64,000 nt of DNA, taken from NCBI GenBank assembly GCA_946411385.1, contig CAMKDV010000007.1:62001-126000 (forward strand), read 5' to 3'. Shown here piece by piece: positions 33,349 to 42,798 of the stretch. The number at the start of each line of letters is the position of its first letter. Position 1 is the stretch's first letter. The position numbers and the translations under genes were made by a program. The notes under the pieces were generated by a model. The model ran no database searches. It was not told the origin of the DNA and saw only the letters and a program-made list of their open reading frames with translations. This DNA comes from an uncultured Bacteroidales bacterium (lineage in GTDB: Bacteria > Bacteroidota > Bacteroidia > Bacteroidales > Paludibacteraceae).

Positions 33349-36300
33349 ATGCGTATGAAAAAGATTTTATCTATACTTACCGCCTTAGTGATGGTGGCTA
33401 CGCTGAGTGGTACCAATCTCGCTGGTAAGCGCATTTATGTCAATCCCGGTCACGGTTCGTTCGGACCTAACGACCGCCCGATGGCTACTATCCCGTATCC
33501 CAACCTGTCGTCTACCGGCATGCCGGATACCTGCGGTTTCTACGAAACGAACACCAACCTCTGGAAGTGCCTCTACTTGCGCGACCGCCTGGTAGCAGCC
33601 GGCGCTACGGTAGTGATGAGCCGCGAGGAATGCGGTCCGTGGCCTTATGAGAAGGTGAACGGTCAATACCCTGGTTATTCCTGGGAGGACTATCAGAACC
33701 GCCCGGACTATACGTCGCTCAACAAGAATCTATCGGTCATCTGCGAGGAGGTGGAGTCGGGTAACTACGACCTGTTTATCTCTGTTCACTCCAATGCTGC
33801 CACCGACGGTTCGACAGCCAACTACCCGTTGTGCCTCTATCGTGGACACGATGAGTCAAAAGGTGGCACATCCACGTTCGAAGTAACTTGCCAAAACATC
33901 TGGAAAGCTATCTGGCCGTGGCGTCAGGAGATGTTCGCTTCCGAGTTTGAGTACGAGAGCAGCTACAAGACCAGCCAGAACATCCGTGGTGACATCGATT
34001 TCTACGGCAGTTCGTCCTCTCGCACATCGGCTTATTCGGGCAAGACGTATACCGGCTACCTCGGCGTGCTCAAGCACGGCTGCGTAGGCGGTTTGGTAGA
34101 AGGATATTTCCACACCTACCAGCCTGCCCGTCACCGCGCACTCAACCATGACTATTGCAAGATGGAGGGCTACGCCTACTATCGCGGTATCATCGATTAT
34201 TTCAACGCCGATGATGATACCAACGGCTATATCCTCGGCGCCGTAAAAGACATGCATACCAAGATGCAGCACAACCTCTACACCTATGCTGCCAAGACGC
34301 ATGACCAGTACAAGCCTTGCAACGGTGCTGTCGTATCGCTGTACAAAGCCGGTACCAAGATTGCGGAATATACCGTCGACAGTTTGTACAATGGTATTTT
34401 CTACTTCGGCAACCTCGTTCCGGGTAACGATTATACGCTCGATGCCACCTGTGACGGATACAACCCCTTGTATGATGAGTTCAAGACTCCCATCACCGTC
34501 ACAGCTAACGAAGTTACGTATCCTATCATCTATCTGGAGGACGAGACCTATGAGCCGCCTACCATTACCTACGAGACCTATCCCGAACCTGAACTGCCTG
34601 CTTATGTAGGTCTGGCAGGGCGCTACCAGATGACGGAAGTGTTCGCCAATACTGCCATCGAGCAACTGCAAGGCAAAACCATCCGCCGCGCCATCGTTCG
34701 TGATGACAATACGATGTATGTACTCGCATTGGATGCACAGAACAATCCGTCGCTCTACCTCATCAACCCCACCACCCACACTGTTACCGCTACCCTGCCT
34801 ACCGACTTCTGTACGGTAAGTGCTTCCGGCAAGCTCAAGCTGTCGGATATAGCTGTTACGGCCGAGGGCGTACTCATCGGCTGCAACGAGGAGGCTGTGA
34901 CTTTCACGCCGACTAACAACTGGCAGCTGTACAAGTGGACGGAGAATGCAGGAGTATGGAGCGGAGCTGTCTGGCTGACTAATACCACCAGCGAGACTGC
35001 CGGCAACTACTACAACGCTATCGTTGGCTCTACCCTCGCTTATGCCGGTACGCTCACCGACGGATATATCTACACCACCACTTATACCACCGGCAGCGAT
35101 GCGCATGGCGTACGTTTCGTAGTATACGTGATTGCCGATAACGCTTTTGCAGGTGCCTTCCGCAACCAGGATGCTGCATACAAGCTCTCTGAGATGGGAC
35201 ATGACATCCAATTTGCCATTTCGCCGAAGGGTGACAACAAGGTGATGATTACTGCCTCCAACATCGCACCGATGGAGTGGACTACCGTCACCACCACCGC
35301 TTCCGCCCCAATCATCGCTACCATGCCGCAGACCTTCCTCGGAGCGAAAGGCTTGAACTACTTCAAGTATGCACATCATCAGTTGATGGTTATGCCTGCT
35401 GCCGACCGGTCGGCAGGTGTAGCTCTTTATGACATCACCGATGGCGTTGACCAACCGAAGGAAGTCACCTTGCAGGTGGCCAATCCCACAACTGCCACGC
35501 CCGCTGCAGCCTTTGCCGTAGTGGCAGAAGGTGAGATATCCCTGTATCACGACGGCATGGATGGTCTGAGCAAACTCACCACCGCCGGTGTTGCCCAGCC
35601 TGTCATTGCACATATCAACGCTTATGGACTCGGCTTGGCTTATAACGAAGCCGACTCAATGTACACCTTCACCTATACCGCCAACGATGCTGCAGTAGCT
35701 ACGAACATCGTGTTCTACCAGAACGGTAGCGAAGTAGGCAAGGTGGCTGTAACGCCCGCTATCGCCGGAGCCAACAGCGTGCAGATCAAGTCCGACAAAT
35801 TGCCCATAGCAAGTTCTGTACTTGCCACGTGGGCTGTCGAACTCATCGGCGAAAATGTAAGTAACTGGGGTACGCTCTTTGCCGATAACTCCATGGTACG
35901 CAGCAGCACCACGCGTGTGTTCAACAACGTAGACAAGAGTCCGGAGTCGGATTATTTCGGCCGGATCTATATCATGCGTCGTGCCGGCTCTTCCGGATCG
36001 GCAGAACGCCCGTATAGCGGTATCTACGTATATAACCCCGACTACACGCTTCTTACTCCCGACTATCTGAAAGTAAGTACCGACTTCGGTAACCCGGGAC
36101 GACTCTCCGTAGCTCCTGACGGCTTCGTTTATCAGGCTGACTGGGCGGATGGCTATTCGGGTGTATACATCCTCAACCCTGCTGATCTGAGCAGCCCCAT
36201 CACGCAGTTCTTCCAGGGTACGCGCGCATCTTCCGGTCTGTTCACCAACAACGGCGTACAGGTCGGCAGCTCTACGCCGGGCTTGAATATCTACGGCACA

Positions 36301-37659
36301 GGCGCTGACACCAAGCTTATCGTCTACAACGAGGATGCCGGTGGCACGCTCCCCGCTAACGGTATAGTCGTTTACAACATTGGTCAAGCCGACGGAACCA
36401 TCGCTCATTCGTGGGACGTTGCGCCGAACGCTGTCTATCCGCTCACCATGCAAGCCAATACCGAGGGTACGCCTGTCGGCACATCACACGGTATATTCGT
36501 CAGCCAGGTTCGCTCGTCGGGCAACAACAACAATGCTGCTCCTTCGCTCATGTTCATCGACTATAGCGGTACGATGCAGATGGCTACGTGCTACGAGCCG
36601 TACGACGACATCATTGACGGTTCGGACGGTGGCGGCTATGCTGTCAGTGCCGACGAGAGCATGCTCATCCTTCACGGTGGCAAGAAGCAGTTCTATGTAT
36701 TTGATATCGAGTGGGATGGCGATAAGCCTGTGCTCACGCTCCGCTATGAATACGAGCACGGCATCCAGACTATCCGTCAGATGAACTTCGACTATGCCGG
36801 CAACCTCGTTTGCTCCGGTGAGTCGGGCCTGCAGATCTTCACCGTGCCTACCGATCACAACGTGACTGTCATTCCTGCCAAGAGCAGCCTTACCGTTCTC
36901 AAGGGAGAGTTGCCCGAACCGATTGCTGTCAACGGCGTTGAACTGGATCTGCACGAGCTGTCGCTTGAGGTTGAGCAGACCGCCACACTTACGGCTACCG
37001 TTACTCCGTCTGACGCTGATGACAAGAGCGTAGTATGGACTTCGGACAACGAGGCTGTAGCTATCGTGGCTGAAGGAGTCGTGACTGCCGTAGCCGAAGG
37101 TGAAGCAGCTATCATCGTTACTACCGTGGATGGCAACTTCACCGATACTTGCTTCGTAACGGTCAGCTTGCCTGTTCCACCGGTTGTACATGTCACGGGC
37201 GTAACGCTCAACTTCGACTCGATATACTTCGATATGGGATGCATTGGATCGCATTCAAAGGATGAGCCGCTGGTGGCTACTGTTCTGCCGGACAACGCAA
37301 CCGACAAGAGCGTAACATGGGACAACAGCAATCCTACCGTAGCTACATTTGATGACGGAATCGTAACATGCCTGCATGTAGGCGAAACGACCATCACCGT
37401 TACTACTACCGACGGAGGCTTCACCGCGGCATGCGTGGTCACGGTTGAGGAGTGGGATGGCCTCTTCGATGTTACTATTCGTGGCATATCCTACAGCGAG
37501 CTGACCATCCATAATGCCAACGGCATGGATCTGCTCGTCTTCTCGGCTGACGGCAAGCTCGTAGCGCAAGGCAATAGCGACATATCCATGAGCGCTATGC
37601 CGGCCGGTACATACCTCGTTCGTCTGCCCAACGGCGAGGCGGTCAAGATCGTTCGCTAA
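33349..37659 (+). CDS. Large secreted N-acetylmuramoyl-L-alanine amidase with Ig-like domains and sorting tail
   Basis: 1,436 residues with a signal peptide (about 1-25). The amidase_3 domain starts RIYVNPGHGSFG (about 28-39, zinc His at 35), continues NTNLWKCLYLRDRLVAAGATVVMSR and has FISVHSNAATDG (about 144-155). It is interrupted by long loops and ends near 305. A carboxypeptidase-regulatory-like segment (about 310-400), a long propeller-like middle and two BIG2-type Ig domains (about 1195-1270 and 1285-1365, SDADDKSVVWTSDN and NATDKSVTWDNSN) follow. The C-terminus (LVFSADGKLVAQG ... MPAGTYLVRL) is a type IX sorting domain. Expected to cleave the peptidoglycan peptide link at or outside the surface. 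Last gene of the pulA operon. Confidence 0.85.
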   Translation: MRMKKILSILTALVMVATLSGTNLAGKRIYVNPGHGSFGPNDRPMATIPYPNLSSTGMPDTCGFYETNTNLWKCLYLRDRLVAAGATVVMSREECGPWPYEKVNGQYPGYSWEDYQNRPDYTSLNKNLSVICEEVESGNYDLFISVHSNAATDGSTANYPLCLYRGHDESKGGTSTFEVTCQNIWKAIWPWRQEMFASEFEYESSYKTSQNIRGDIDFYGSSSSRTSAYSGKTYTGYLGVLKHGCVGGLVEGYFHTYQPARHRALNHDYCKMEGYAYYRGIIDYFNADDDTNGYILGAVKDMHTKMQHNLYTYAAKTHDQYKPCNGAVVSLYKAGTKIAEYTVDSLYNGIFYFGNLVPGNDYTLDATCDGYNPLYDEFKTPITVTANEVTYPIIYLEDETYEPPTITYETYPEPELPAYVGLAGRYQMTEVFANTAIEQLQGKTIRRAIVRDDNTMYVLALDAQNNPSLYLINPTTHTVTATLPTDFCTVSASGKLKLSDIAVTAEGVLIGCNEEAVTFTPTNNWQLYKWTENAGVWSGAVWLTNTTSETAGNYYNAIVGSTLAYAGTLTDGYIYTTTYTTGSDAHGVRFVVYVIADNAFAGAFRNQDAAYKLSEMGHDIQFAISPKGDNKVMITASNIAPMEWTTVTTTASAPIIATMPQTFLGAKGLNYFKYAHHQLMVMPAADRSAGVALYDITDGVDQPKEVTLQVANPTTATPAAAFAVVAEGEISLYHDGMDGLSKLTTAGVAQPVIAHINAYGLGLAYNEADSMYTFTYTANDAAVATNIVFYQNGSEVGKVAVTPAIAGANSVQIKSDKLPIASSVLATWAVELIGENVSNWGTLFADNSMVRSSTTRVFNNVDKSPESDYFGRIYIMRRAGSSGSAERPYSGIYVYNPDYTLLTPDYLKVSTDFGNPGRLSVAPDGFVYQADWADGYSGVYILNPADLSSPITQFFQGTRASSGLFTNNGVQVGSSTPGLNIYGTGADTKLIVYNEDAGGTLPANGIVVYNIGQADGTIAHSWDVAPNAVYPLTMQANTEGTPVGTSHGIFVSQVRSSGNNNNAAPSLMFIDYSGTMQMATCYEPYDDIIDGSDGGGYAVSADESMLILHGGKKQFYVFDIEWDGDKPVLTLRYEYEHGIQTIRQMNFDYAGNLVCSGESGLQIFTVPTDHNVTVIPAKSSLTVLKGELPEPIAVNGVELDLHELSLEVEQTATLTATVTPSDADDKSVVWTSDNEAVAIVAEGVVTAVAEGEAAIIVTTVDGNFTDTCFVTVSLPVPPVVHVTGVTLNFDSIYFDMGCIGSHSKDEPLVATVLPDNATDKSVTWDNSNPTVATFDDGIVTCLHVGETTITVTTTDGGFTAACVVTVEEWDGLFDVTIRGISYSELTIHNANGMDLLVFSADGKLVAQGNSDISMSAMPAGTYLVRLPNGEAVKIVR

Positions 37660-37698
37660 GCAAAAAACAGGTAGGAACATCCCTATCGTTCTCACATG

Positions 37699-37727
37699 GC
37701 GCGGATGCCCCAATAGGGTGTCCGCGC
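37699..37727 (+). terminator. Hairpin terminator after the amidase gene
   Basis: GCGCGGATGCCC (37699-37710) and GGGTGTCCGCGC (37716-37727) pair along all 12 positions (two wobbles) around a 5-base loop, followed by TTTG. It sits 40 bases after the amidase stop. Confidence 0.7.
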
Positions 37728-37810
37728 TTTGTACGCTTTGCAATCGTCTGCCCGTTTTGTACGCTGTATGTTCCATAAAAAAGTTTTTCGGCGGGAAATG
37801 TGTGCCAAAA

Positions 37811-37842
37811 TTTGGATAAACGAAATATATTTCGTAACTTTG
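37811..37842 (+). promoter_or_regulatory. Promoter of the yhcH-glgB-nagB-cysS run
   Basis: TTTG (37811-37814), 20 bases, TAACTTTG (37835-37842). The start near 37849 is 40 bases before the ATG at 37889. Confidence 0.85.
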
Positions 37843-37888
37843 CACCTGCGAAAAAAATACGCTTGTTTTTGAATTCAAAAAGCAAACT

Positions 37889-38338
37889 ATGATACTAGAC
37901 AAATTAGAAAATGCCGATTGGTACTTCGGGTGCGTGCCCGGATTCCAACAGTTCATGCAGTTCTTCAACGACAACGATCTCGAAGAACTTCCCGCATGCA
38001 AGATTAAGTTAGACGGTCGTGATCTCATCGTTAACATCTGCGATCAAGCGCCAAAGGATGAGAAAGACTGCAAACTCGAAGCTCACAAGGATTATATCGA
38101 CATCCAGATTCCTCTCACTACGTCGGAAACTATGCTTTGGAGTTCGCTGGAGGACTGCCAGAAGATCGTTCAGGAGTATGACGAAGGCAAAGACGTGGAG
38201 CTTTACGGTGACAAACCCTCTGCACGATTCAGCGTTCCGAGAGGCTATTTTGCTGTCTTCTTCCCAACGGACGCACATATAGCCGGTATTGCACCGTCCA
38301 CGTTCAGAAAGATTATTGTTAAAGCCAAAGTTGAATAA
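37889..38338 (+). CDS. YhcH/YjgK/YiaL family protein
   Basis: 149 residues, the full length of this cupin-like family. Conserved stretches are LENADWYFGCVPGFQQFMQF (6-25), EAHKDYIDIQIPLTTSETM (about 66-84, with the metal-binding His/Glu cluster) and GYFAVFFPTDAHIAGIAP (about 119-136, with metal His). Members are beta-sandwich proteins linked to sialic acid or other sugar catabolism, possibly isomerases; the reaction is not settled. First gene after a strong promoter and 14 bases before glgB. Confidence 0.9.
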   Translation: MILDKLENADWYFGCVPGFQQFMQFFNDNDLEELPACKIKLDGRDLIVNICDQAPKDEKDCKLEAHKDYIDIQIPLTTSETMLWSSLEDCQKIVQEYDEGKDVELYGDKPSARFSVPRGYFAVFFPTDAHIAGIAPSTFRKIIVKAKVE

Positions 38339-38352
38339 ATCTAACCCCGAAT

Positions 38353-40362
38353 ATGTTACCTATCGTTGAAAAAGAGTCAGGCCTACAGCCTTACGAGGGT
38401 GCCTTGCAGGCACGCATGGACTACGCCAAACGCAAAGAGAGAGAGCTTACAGGCGGCAAAAAGAAATTATCCAATTGGGCAACCGGATACCTCTATTTCG
38501 GCTTGCACCATCTGAACCCCGGATGGGTGCTTCGCGAGTGGGCACCTAATGCTACGGCTATCTATATCAAGGGTGATTTCAACAACTGGGAGAAATCCGA
38601 GAGCTATCGCCTCTATCCCGTCGGCAACGGCGTGTGGGAAGGCTATTTCACCGAGGAGCAGATGCTTCACGGGCAGCACTATAAGCTGCTCGTTGAATGG
38701 ATAGGCGGTTACGGTGAGCGCATCCCGTCTTACGCACAGCGTGTCGTACAGGACGAGGGCACGAAGATCTACTCCGCACAGGTGTGGGCACCGGCCACCA
38801 AGTTCGTTCCTGCCAAACGCAAAGGACCGCGCGGATGGAGAGCCGACAGACCGCTCATGATCTACGAATGCCATATCGGTATGGCTACCGAGGAGCAGCG
38901 CGTAGGCACCTACATCGAGTTCAAGGATAATGTGCTGCCGCGTATAGCCAAACTCGGCTACAACTGCATCCAGATCATGGCTATCCAGGAGCACCCCTAC
39001 TATGGCTCCTTCGGCTACCATGTGTCGAACTTCTTTGCCGCTTCCTCACGCTTCGGTACGCCCGAAGAGCTTAAGGAGCTTATCAAGGAGGCGCACAAGC
39101 TCGGCATAGCCGTCATCATGGATATTGTGCATTCCCACGCCGTAAAGAACGAACTGGAAGGCCTCGGCAATTTCGACGGTACACCCTACCAGTATTTCCA
39201 CGACGGACCGCGTCGCGAGCATCCGGCATGGGACAGCCTCTGCTTCAACTATGGCAAGAACGAGGTGATGCACTTCCTCCTCTCCAACTGCAAGTTCTGG
39301 CTCGAGGAATATGATTTCGACGGTTTCCGCTTCGATGGCGTTACATCCATGATGTACCTCAGCCACGGTCTGGGCGAGGATTTCAACGGCTATCCTTCCT
39401 ACTTCAATGGCAACGAGGACGGTGACGCCATCTGCTACCTCACCCTCGCCAACAAACTTATCCACGAGGTGAAGAAGAACGCCATCACTATTGCCGAAGA
39501 TATGTCAGGCATGCCCGGACTCGCCAGCCCCATCGAGGATGGTGGTATGGGCTTCGACTACCGCCTGGCTATGGGTATACCTGATTTCTGGATCAAGTAT
39601 ATCAAAGAGGTGCGCGACGAGGACTGGAAAGCCGGACACATCCTCTACGAGATGACCAACCGTCGTCAGACCGAGAAGACCATCTCTTATGCCGAGAGCC
39701 ACGATCAGGCACTCGTAGGCGATAAGACCATCATCTTCCGCCTCGTCGATGCCGACATGTACTGGCATTTTGAGCATGGCCACTCCACCTATATGGTCGA
39801 CCGTGGCATTGCCCTGCACAAGATGATTCGCCTCATCACCGCTTCTACCATCAATGGCGGATATCTCAACTTCATGGGTAACGAGTTCGGCCATCCCGAG
39901 TGGATCGATTTCCCGCGCCAAGGCAACGGATGGAGCTATCAGTACGCAAGGCGTCAGTGGTCGCTCGTCGACAACAAGAACTTCTACTATGCCGACCTCA
40001 ACCGCTTCGATGCCGCTATGGTGCACTTCATGCTCAGCTCCGGCATCAAGCCCGACACCCCTATCATCAACCTCTGGGATCGCGAGGGCGACCAAGTGGT
40101 GGCATATATGCGAGGCGACTATGTGTTCGTCTTCAACTGGAACGGCGTCAAGTCCTTCCCCGACTACGGTTTCCTCGCCCCGCAGGGCAAGTATCGCGTG
40201 GTGCTCAATACCGACAATCCGCAATTTGCCGGCTTTGAGCAGACCGACGACTCTGTCGACCACCTCACCAACCCCGACCCCGAGTACACACGCGCCAAGA
40301 AAGGATGGCTCAAACTCTACCTGCCTGCACGATCGGCACTCGTACTCAAGAAAGTGGATTAA
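38353..40362 (+). CDS. glgB: 1,4-alpha-glucan branching enzyme
   Basis: 669 residues, similar in length to the eukaryotic-type branching enzymes. A CBM48 domain (REWAPNATAIYIKGDFNNWE, about 57-76) precedes the GH13 barrel. Catalytic regions are VIMDIVHSHAVKN, DGFRFDGVTSMMY (nucleophile Asp), ITIAEDMSGMPG (acid Glu) and SYAESHDQALVGDKT. It makes alpha-1,6 branches in glycogen in the cytoplasm. It belongs functionally with the short glycogen synthase at 16.5 kb and malQ at the right edge. No signal peptide, unlike the pullulanase. Confidence 0.95.
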   Translation: MLPIVEKESGLQPYEGALQARMDYAKRKERELTGGKKKLSNWATGYLYFGLHHLNPGWVLREWAPNATAIYIKGDFNNWEKSESYRLYPVGNGVWEGYFTEEQMLHGQHYKLLVEWIGGYGERIPSYAQRVVQDEGTKIYSAQVWAPATKFVPAKRKGPRGWRADRPLMIYECHIGMATEEQRVGTYIEFKDNVLPRIAKLGYNCIQIMAIQEHPYYGSFGYHVSNFFAASSRFGTPEELKELIKEAHKLGIAVIMDIVHSHAVKNELEGLGNFDGTPYQYFHDGPRREHPAWDSLCFNYGKNEVMHFLLSNCKFWLEEYDFDGFRFDGVTSMMYLSHGLGEDFNGYPSYFNGNEDGDAICYLTLANKLIHEVKKNAITIAEDMSGMPGLASPIEDGGMGFDYRLAMGIPDFWIKYIKEVRDEDWKAGHILYEMTNRRQTEKTISYAESHDQALVGDKTIIFRLVDADMYWHFEHGHSTYMVDRGIALHKMIRLITASTINGGYLNFMGNEFGHPEWIDFPRQGNGWSYQYARRQWSLVDNKNFYYADLNRFDAAMVHFMLSSGIKPDTPIINLWDREGDQVVAYMRGDYVFVFNWNGVKSFPDYGFLAPQGKYRVVLNTDNPQFAGFEQTDDSVDHLTNPDPEYTRAKKGWLKLYLPARSALVLKKVD

Positions 40363-40425
40363 ATTATAACAATGGTCAAATAGTACATAAATGACCAAAT
40401 GGTAAATGACTAAATTGTAAATGTC

Positions 40426-41220
40426 ATGAGACTTATTATCGAAAAGAACTACGATCTGATGTCGGAATGGGCTGCTAACTACGTAGCCAAACGCATCAAC
40501 GAATATGCGCCGAAAGAGAGCAATCCTTTCGTGCTCGGTCTGCCTACAGGATCATCGCCGCTCGGTATGTATAAGAAACTTATTGAACTCAACCAACAGG
40601 GCAAAGTATCCTTCCGCAATGTGGTGACGTTCAATATGGACGAGTATGTCGGGCTGCCCGAAGACCATCCCGAGAGCTATCACAGCTTCATGTGGAACAA
40701 TTTCTTCTCGCATATCGACATCCGCAAGGAGAACGTCAATATCCTCAACGGCAACGCTCCTGACCTCGAGGCAGAGTGTGCACGCTATGAGGCGAACATT
40801 CGCAACCACGGTGGTATTCATCTCTTCCTCGGAGGCATCGGTCCTGACGGACATATTGCCTTCAACGAACCGGGATCATCGCTCACCTCGCGTACACGCA
40901 AGAAAGAGCTGACCACCGACACCATCATCGCCAACTCGCGCTTCTTCAACAACGATGTCAATCTCGTGCCCAAGACCGCGCTCACCGTGGGTGTCGGCAC
41001 AATCATGGATGCCAAAGAGGTGCTCATCCTTGTCAATGGCCATAACAAAGCGCGTGCGCTCCAGCACGCCGTAGAAGGTGCTGTTTCACACATGTGGACC
41101 ATCAGCGCACTGCAGATGCACCAGCACGGTATCATCGTCTGCGACGAACTGGCGTGTGGTGAACTCAAAGTAGATACCTACAAGTACTTCCTCGATATCG
41201 AGAAAAACAACCTCCTATAA
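40426..41220 (+). CDS. nagB: Glucosamine-6-phosphate deaminase
   Basis: 264 residues, the standard length. [17 protein letters not shown] (about 38-54) is the phosphate loop, [20 protein letters not shown] (about 69-88) holds the catalytic Asp, and [18 protein letters not shown] (about 134-151) is the family signature with the active-site His. It converts glucosamine-6-phosphate to fructose-6-phosphate and ammonia, linking amino-sugar use to glycolysis. The 63-base gap to glgB contains related AATGGTCAAAT / AATGACCAAAT words. Confidence 0.96.
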   Translation: MRLIIEKNYDLMSEWAANYVAKRINEYAPKESNPFVLGLPTGSSPLGMYKKLIELNQQGKVSFRNVVTFNMDEYVGLPEDHPESYHSFMWNNFFSHIDIRKENVNILNGNAPDLEAECARYEANIRNHGGIHLFLGGIGPDGHIAFNEPGSSLTSRTRKKELTTDTIIANSRFFNNDVNLVPKTALTVGVGTIMDAKEVLILVNGHNKARALQHAVEGAVSHMWTISALQMHQHGIIVCDELACGELKVDTYKYFLDIEKNNLL

Positions 41221-41224
41221 GTCT

Positions 41225-41242
41225 GCAGCCAAGCTTGGCTGC
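41225..41242. repeat. Perfect 18-base palindrome between nagB and cysS
   Basis: GCAGCCAAGCTTGGCTGC equals its reverse complement. It begins four bases after the nagB stop codon. Without a T-run it is not a typical terminator. Confidence 0.7.
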
Positions 41243-41250
41243 ATAACGCT

Positions 41251-42789
41251 ATGCTATACCTATATAATACGCTCGCGCGCACGAAGCAACCTTTCCGCCC
41301 TTTGCATGAGGGACACGTAGGCATGTATGTGTGCGGACCTACCGTCTATGGCGATGCACATCTCGGGCACGCAAGGCCGGCTATCACGTTCGATATACTC
41401 TTCCGCTACCTGCAGCATCTCGGCTACAAGGTGCGCTATGTGCGTAATATCACCGATGTCGGTCACCTCGAACACGATGCCGATCAGGGGGAGGACAAGA
41501 TAGCAAAGAAAGCACGCCTCGAGCAACTCGAACCGATGGAAGTTGTGCAGTTCTTCACCAACCGCTACCATCACGACATGGAAGCGCTCAACGTGCTGCC
41601 ACCCTCTATCGAACCGCACGCTTCCGGACATATCATCGAGCAGATTGCTTTCGTCCAGAAGATTCTCGACAAAGGCTATGCCTATGTCTCCAACGGAAGC
41701 ATCTATATGGATGTAGAGCGCTATGCACAGGATTTTCCGTACGGCAAACTCAGCGGACGCAACCTCGAAGATATAGTTACCGACACGCGCGAACTGGACG
41801 GACAGGACGAAAAACGCCACTCCTACGATTTCGCACTATGGAAGAAAGCGGCTCCCGAACATATCATGCACTGGCCTGCCGTCTTCCGCTATACCGAACA
41901 AGGCGAGCAAAAAGAGCTGCATAGCGAGGGTTTCCCCGGATGGCACATGGAGTGCTCGGCTATGGGTACGAAATATCTGGGTGAGGAGTTCGATATTCAT
42001 GGCGGCGGTATGGACTTGATGTTCCCGCACCATGAGGCGGAGATTGCGCAGTCGTGCGCCGCACTCGGACATGACACGGTCCACTACTGGCTCCACAACA
42101 ACATGATCACCATCGCCGGAAAGAAGATGGGTAAGAGTTATAATAATTTTATCACACTCCGCCAGTTCTTCTCGGGCGAGCATCATTTGCTCTCCAAACC
42201 TTTCAGCCCGATGACCATTCGCCTGTTCATCCTCATGGCGCATTACCGCTCTACCCTCGACTTCTCTTCCGAAGCTCTTGAAGCTGCCGAGAAAGGCTTC
42301 CAACGGTTGGCAGAGGCCTATGCCCGCCTGCAAAAACTGCATCCGACAGCCAAAGGCAATCTAACAGCGCAGCGATCTAACAGCGATAGCGATCTAACAG
42401 GCGTAGCCGGTCTGCGTCAGCGCTGCGCCGAAGCCATGGATGATGATCTGAATACACCTATCGTCATCTCACATCTGTTCGACTCCACCAAAACAATCAA
42501 TAGCCTTGCGGATGGCAAGGCTACGATTAGTGAAGCGGATCTCAACGAACTGCGGGATGTATGGCAGACCTATGCCATAAATATCCTTGGCTTGCAACTT
42601 GCCGATAGCGCATCGGCTGCCAACAGCAATACTGCTGCCTATAGCGGTGCTATCGACCTGCTGCTCAATATCCGCCTCGATGCCAAGCGCAACAAGGACT
42701 GGACTACTTCCGATCGCATCCGCAACGCCCTCACCGATCTGGGCTTCAGCATCAAAGATACCAAGGACGGCTTCGAGTGGTCACTCTAA
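41251..42789 (+). CDS. cysS: Cysteinyl-tRNA synthetase
   Basis: 512 residues. HIGH is HLGH within [18 protein letters not shown] (about 27-44), [10 protein letters not shown] (about 230-239) and HHEAEIAQ carry zinc ligands, and KKMGKSYNN (about 291-299) is the KMSKS loop. It charges tRNA-Cys. The protein is a little longer than most homologues partly because of an in-frame insertion of repeat sequence (residues about 370-388, with RSNSDSDL) of the same type found in the GT4 gene at 1300-1352. The stop codon lies in a hairpin shared with the convergent gene. Confidence 0.96.
   Translation: MLYLYNTLARTKQPFRPLHEGHVGMYVCGPTVYGDAHLGHARPAITFDILFRYLQHLGYKVRYVRNITDVGHLEHDADQGEDKIAKKARLEQLEPMEVVQFFTNRYHHDMEALNVLPPSIEPHASGHIIEQIAFVQKILDKGYAYVSNGSIYMDVERYAQDFPYGKLSGRNLEDIVTDTRELDGQDEKRHSYDFALWKKAAPEHIMHWPAVFRYTEQGEQKELHSEGFPGWHMECSAMGTKYLGEEFDIHGGGMDLMFPHHEAEIAQSCAALGHDTVHYWLHNNMITIAGKKMGKSYNNFITLRQFFSGEHHLLSKPFSPMTIRLFILMAHYRSTLDFSSEALEAAEKGFQRLAEAYARLQKLHPTAKGNLTAQRSNSDSDLTGVAGLRQRCAEAMDDDLNTPIVISHLFDSTKTINSLADGKATISEADLNELRDVWQTYAINILGLQLADSASAANSNTAAYSGAIDLLLNIRLDAKRNKDWTTSDRIRNALTDLGFSIKDTKDGFEWSL
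42358..42416. repeat. In-frame copy of the CTAACAG-type dispersed repeat inside cysS
   Basis: Three units (CTAACAGCGCAGCGAT, CTAACAGCGATAGCGAT, CTAACAGGCGTAGCCGGT) in tandem. They share long identical runs with the reverse complement of 1300-1352 and are read in the same frame, giving RSNSDS in both proteins. Confidence 0.75.
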
Positions 42790-42798
42790 AGTGACTAC
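42777..42798. terminator. Hairpin holding both stop codons of convergent genes
   Basis: GTGGTCACT (42777-42785) pairs with AGTGACTAC (42790-42798) around CTAA. The cysS stop (42787-42789) and the stop of the facing gene (42795-42797) both lie inside it. It lacks a T-run, so its strength as a terminator is uncertain. Confidence 0.4.

Noticed and set aside
33856..35613. 585-residue reverse-strand frame opposite the amidase gene
   Set aside because: It is the mirror of a strongly coding gene with signal peptide and domains on the plus strand; its own translation has no recognisable domain. Similar long reverse frames opposite glgB, pulA, ychF and the zinc-ribbon genes were rejected for the same reason.
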